Below, piece after piece: positions 62,643 to 64,000 of a stretch of DNA of 64,000 nucleotides. Numbering within the stretch: position 1 is the first letter of the stretch; every line of letters begins with the position of its first letter. This DNA is from Lacticaseibacillus absianus (lineage in GTDB: Bacteria; Bacillota; Bacilli; Lactobacillales; Lactobacillaceae). The DNA lies in the NCBI RefSeq assembly GCF_013407595.1, contig NZ_JABEKX010000003.1:62001-126000 (forward strand), read 5' to 3'. Below the pieces are notes generated by a model. The model was not told the DNA's origin. It was given only the letters and a program-made list of their open reading frames with translations, and ran no database searches. The position numbers and the translations under genes are program-made.

Positions 62643-62896
62643 AGACCAGAGCGCCGGTTCGCGTACTTAGCGGGGCGAGTAGCCTAGCGCAAGCATTTAG
62701 ACCCCGAATTTGGGTCTGAGTGCTTGCGCGTCGCTAGTCATCCCCGCGCTGCGGACGGGCGCTCGATGATCCAGAGCGGAGGACTCGCGGGCTTAGCGGG
62801 ACGACTAACCAAGATAAGCGCGTTGCGCCCTGCACTTGGGCGCGACGTGCTTATCGTAGTTAGACGCGCCCGCGTTGCGAGCACGCAGCTCGACGA
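62643..62896. repeat. Structured repeat family B, two units
   Basis: Gap between ybaB and recR. Unit one (about 62643-62766): stem 62687-62704 with 62712-62729, loop CGAATTT. Unit two (about 62767-62896): stem 62813-62830 with 62838-62855, loop TGCACTT. Both stems are 18 bp with two G-U pairs. Unit two is nearly the same as the third unit of the array at 53997. Borders again run from CCAGAGCG to CAGCTCGACGA. Confidence 0.85.
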
Positions 62897-62959
62897 CCAG
62901 CAGGGTTCCCCGCGCGTCGCGTGTCCCACCCATTTTCAGACCCATTCAGGAGGCCCCAC

Positions 62960-63559
62960 ATGCAATACCCAGATCCGATCGCCAAGCTGATCGACAGCTA
63001 CATGAAGCTGCCGGGGATCGGCAGCAAGACTGCCACACGGCTGGCGTTTTTTACCATCGACATGAACAAGGACGACGTGGACGGGTTCGCCAAGAGCCTG
63101 ATCGCCGCCAAAAACGACCTGCACTACTGCACGGTGTGCGGGAACATCACCGACGAGGACCCGTGCGAGATCTGCCGCGACACCGGGCGCGATCAGAGCA
63201 CGATCCTGGTGGTCGAGCAGGCCAAAGACGTGATGAGTATCGATCGCACCGGCGAGTACCGGGGGCTGTACCACGTGCTCCACGGCGTGTTGAGCCCGAT
63301 CGAAGGCCGCGGACCGGAAGACCTCAACATTGAGAGCCTGATCCGTCGGTTGCAACAAAACGAGGCGGTCAAGGAGATCATCGTGGCGACCAATGCGACG
63401 CCAGAAGGGGAAGCGACCGCGCAGTACCTTGCGCGGCTGATCAAGCCGGCGCGGATCAAGGTGACCCGGCTGGCGCATGGGTTGGCGGTCGGCTCGGATA
63501 TCGAGTACGCCGACGAGATGACGCTCCTCAAGGCGGTCGAAGGCCGCACCGAGATCTGA
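62960..63559 (+). CDS. recR: Recombination mediator protein RecR
   Basis: 199-aa RecR: N-terminal helix-hairpin-helix ([22 protein letters not shown]), zinc finger [16 protein letters not shown], Toprim domain ([28 protein letters not shown]) and C-terminal Walker-like [29 protein letters not shown]. It helps load RecA with RecO/RecF. AGGAGG eight nt before the ATG. The gap from ybaB (320 bp) is filled by repeat family B. Confidence 0.96.
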   Translation: MQYPDPIAKLIDSYMKLPGIGSKTATRLAFFTIDMNKDDVDGFAKSLIAAKNDLHYCTVCGNITDEDPCEICRDTGRDQSTILVVEQAKDVMSIDRTGEYRGLYHVLHGVLSPIEGRGPEDLNIESLIRRLQQNEAVKEIIVATNATPEGEATAQYLARLIKPARIKVTRLAHGLAVGSDIEYADEMTLLKAVEGRTEI

Positions 63560-63578
63560 TGAAAGGCGGGCGAACGAG

Positions 63579-63860
63579 ATGTTTGGGCACAAACGACCGG
63601 ATGTGAAGCAGACGGCTGACCGGGAATTGATGATCAGCGTGGGCCGGGTGCGCGACCGCATGGCGGCGCAACGTAAGCTCGTCGCGACGTTCCGCGAGGT
63701 CGATCCAGCGACCCGCGCGCAGGTCAACCTGCAGGAGGGGCTCTTCGACTTCCTGCACCGCGAGGCCCGCACCCGCAAGGTCTCGGGGCAGCTCGTGGCC
63801 GAGATGGCCGCGCAGCAGCTTCAGGCGGATAATCTGAACTGGCAAAACGGCAAACGCTGA
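63579..63860 (+). CDS. yaaL: YaaL-family (DUF2508) protein
   Basis: 93-aa helical protein of unknown function that follows recR in many Firmicutes. MFGHKRPDVKQTADRELMISVGRVRDRM and FDFLHREARTRKVSG fit the family. AAAGGCGGG lies upstream of the ATG, 19 nt after recR. Terminator follows. Confidence 0.88.
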   Translation: MFGHKRPDVKQTADRELMISVGRVRDRMAAQRKLVATFREVDPATRAQVNLQEGLFDFLHREARTRKVSGQLVAEMAAQQLQADNLNWQNGKR

Positions 63861-63889
63861 GCGGCCGAGTGTGTAGGCGCTCGGCGACG

Positions 63890-63917
63890 GGTCACCGGGC
63901 GATCGGTGGCCTTTTTT
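63890..63917 (+). terminator. Intrinsic terminator of the dnaX operon
   Basis: GGTCACCG/CGGTGGCC stem (one G-U), GGCGAT loop, T6 tail. Confidence 0.9.
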
Positions 63918-64000
63918 GGGCCGGTGCCCCGAGCACGGCGCCGGCGGATTTTTCTCGCCCAATTTGGCGGTGCCCGGGGTGCAATCACCCGGTTTTTCAA

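Overview
The window reads as a chromosomal segment of a high-GC lactic acid bacterium of the Lactobacillaceae, most like the Lacticaseibacillus side of the family. This placement is an inference from gene order and protein families; no marker here fixes the species. Base composition is about 60 % GC by eye, with a few AT-rich pockets (about 4121-4440, 29430-30800, 60050-60280). No tRNA, transposase, phage gene or CRISPR array was seen.

A conserved Firmicutes backbone runs through the window on the + strand in its usual order: recQ (end), cysS-mrnC-rlmB-yacP, sigH, rpmG-secE-nusG, rplK-rplA, rplJ-rplL, an rsmC-like gene, tadA, the small SRP RNA, dnaX-ybaB-recR-yaaL. Almost every junction is opened by accessory cargo. 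Between yacP and sigH lie a sortase-assembled pilus operon and an unusual sulfonate-type ABC operon that contains an AMP-ligase and a membrane acyltransferase. Between sigH and rpmG lies a complete flavin-based extracellular electron transfer (EET) locus. Between nusG and rplK lie a lipoprotein of unknown function and an MFS exporter. Between rplA and rplJ lie a double Rgg-like regulator, an OpuC osmoprotectant importer, a TetR/MMPL efflux pair and a GNAT enzyme. MprF follows rplL; a PucR-type regulator, a two-component system and its FtsX-type ABC transporter surround tadA; a MucBP surface protein separates the SRP RNA from dnaX.

How the genes work together: EetA, EetB, a polyprenyl diphosphate synthase (DmkB), three tandem UbiA prenyltransferases (DmkA-like), Ndh2, the flavinylated lipoprotein PplA and the flavin transferase FmnB form a route from NADH through a demethylmenaquinone-type quinone to extracellular flavin. 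The pilus operon encodes a minor subunit, a large BspA-type leucine-rich-repeat adhesin, a backbone pilin with pilin motif and E-box, and three sortases. Ribosomal protein operons carry recognisable leaders, notably the L10 leader with attenuator.

Most notable for follow-up are two families of structured repeats. Family A (three copies) always sits between convergent genes; its long hairpin changes in sequence between copies but keeps pairing. Family B (an array at 53.6-54.2 kb and a pair at 62.6-62.9 kb) has 18-bp stems with a constant 7-nt loop. Other candidates are the ndh2/pplA divergent control region, a leader terminator before nusG, an unidentified folded leader before dnaX, and paired direct repeats before the ABC transporter next to the two-component system.
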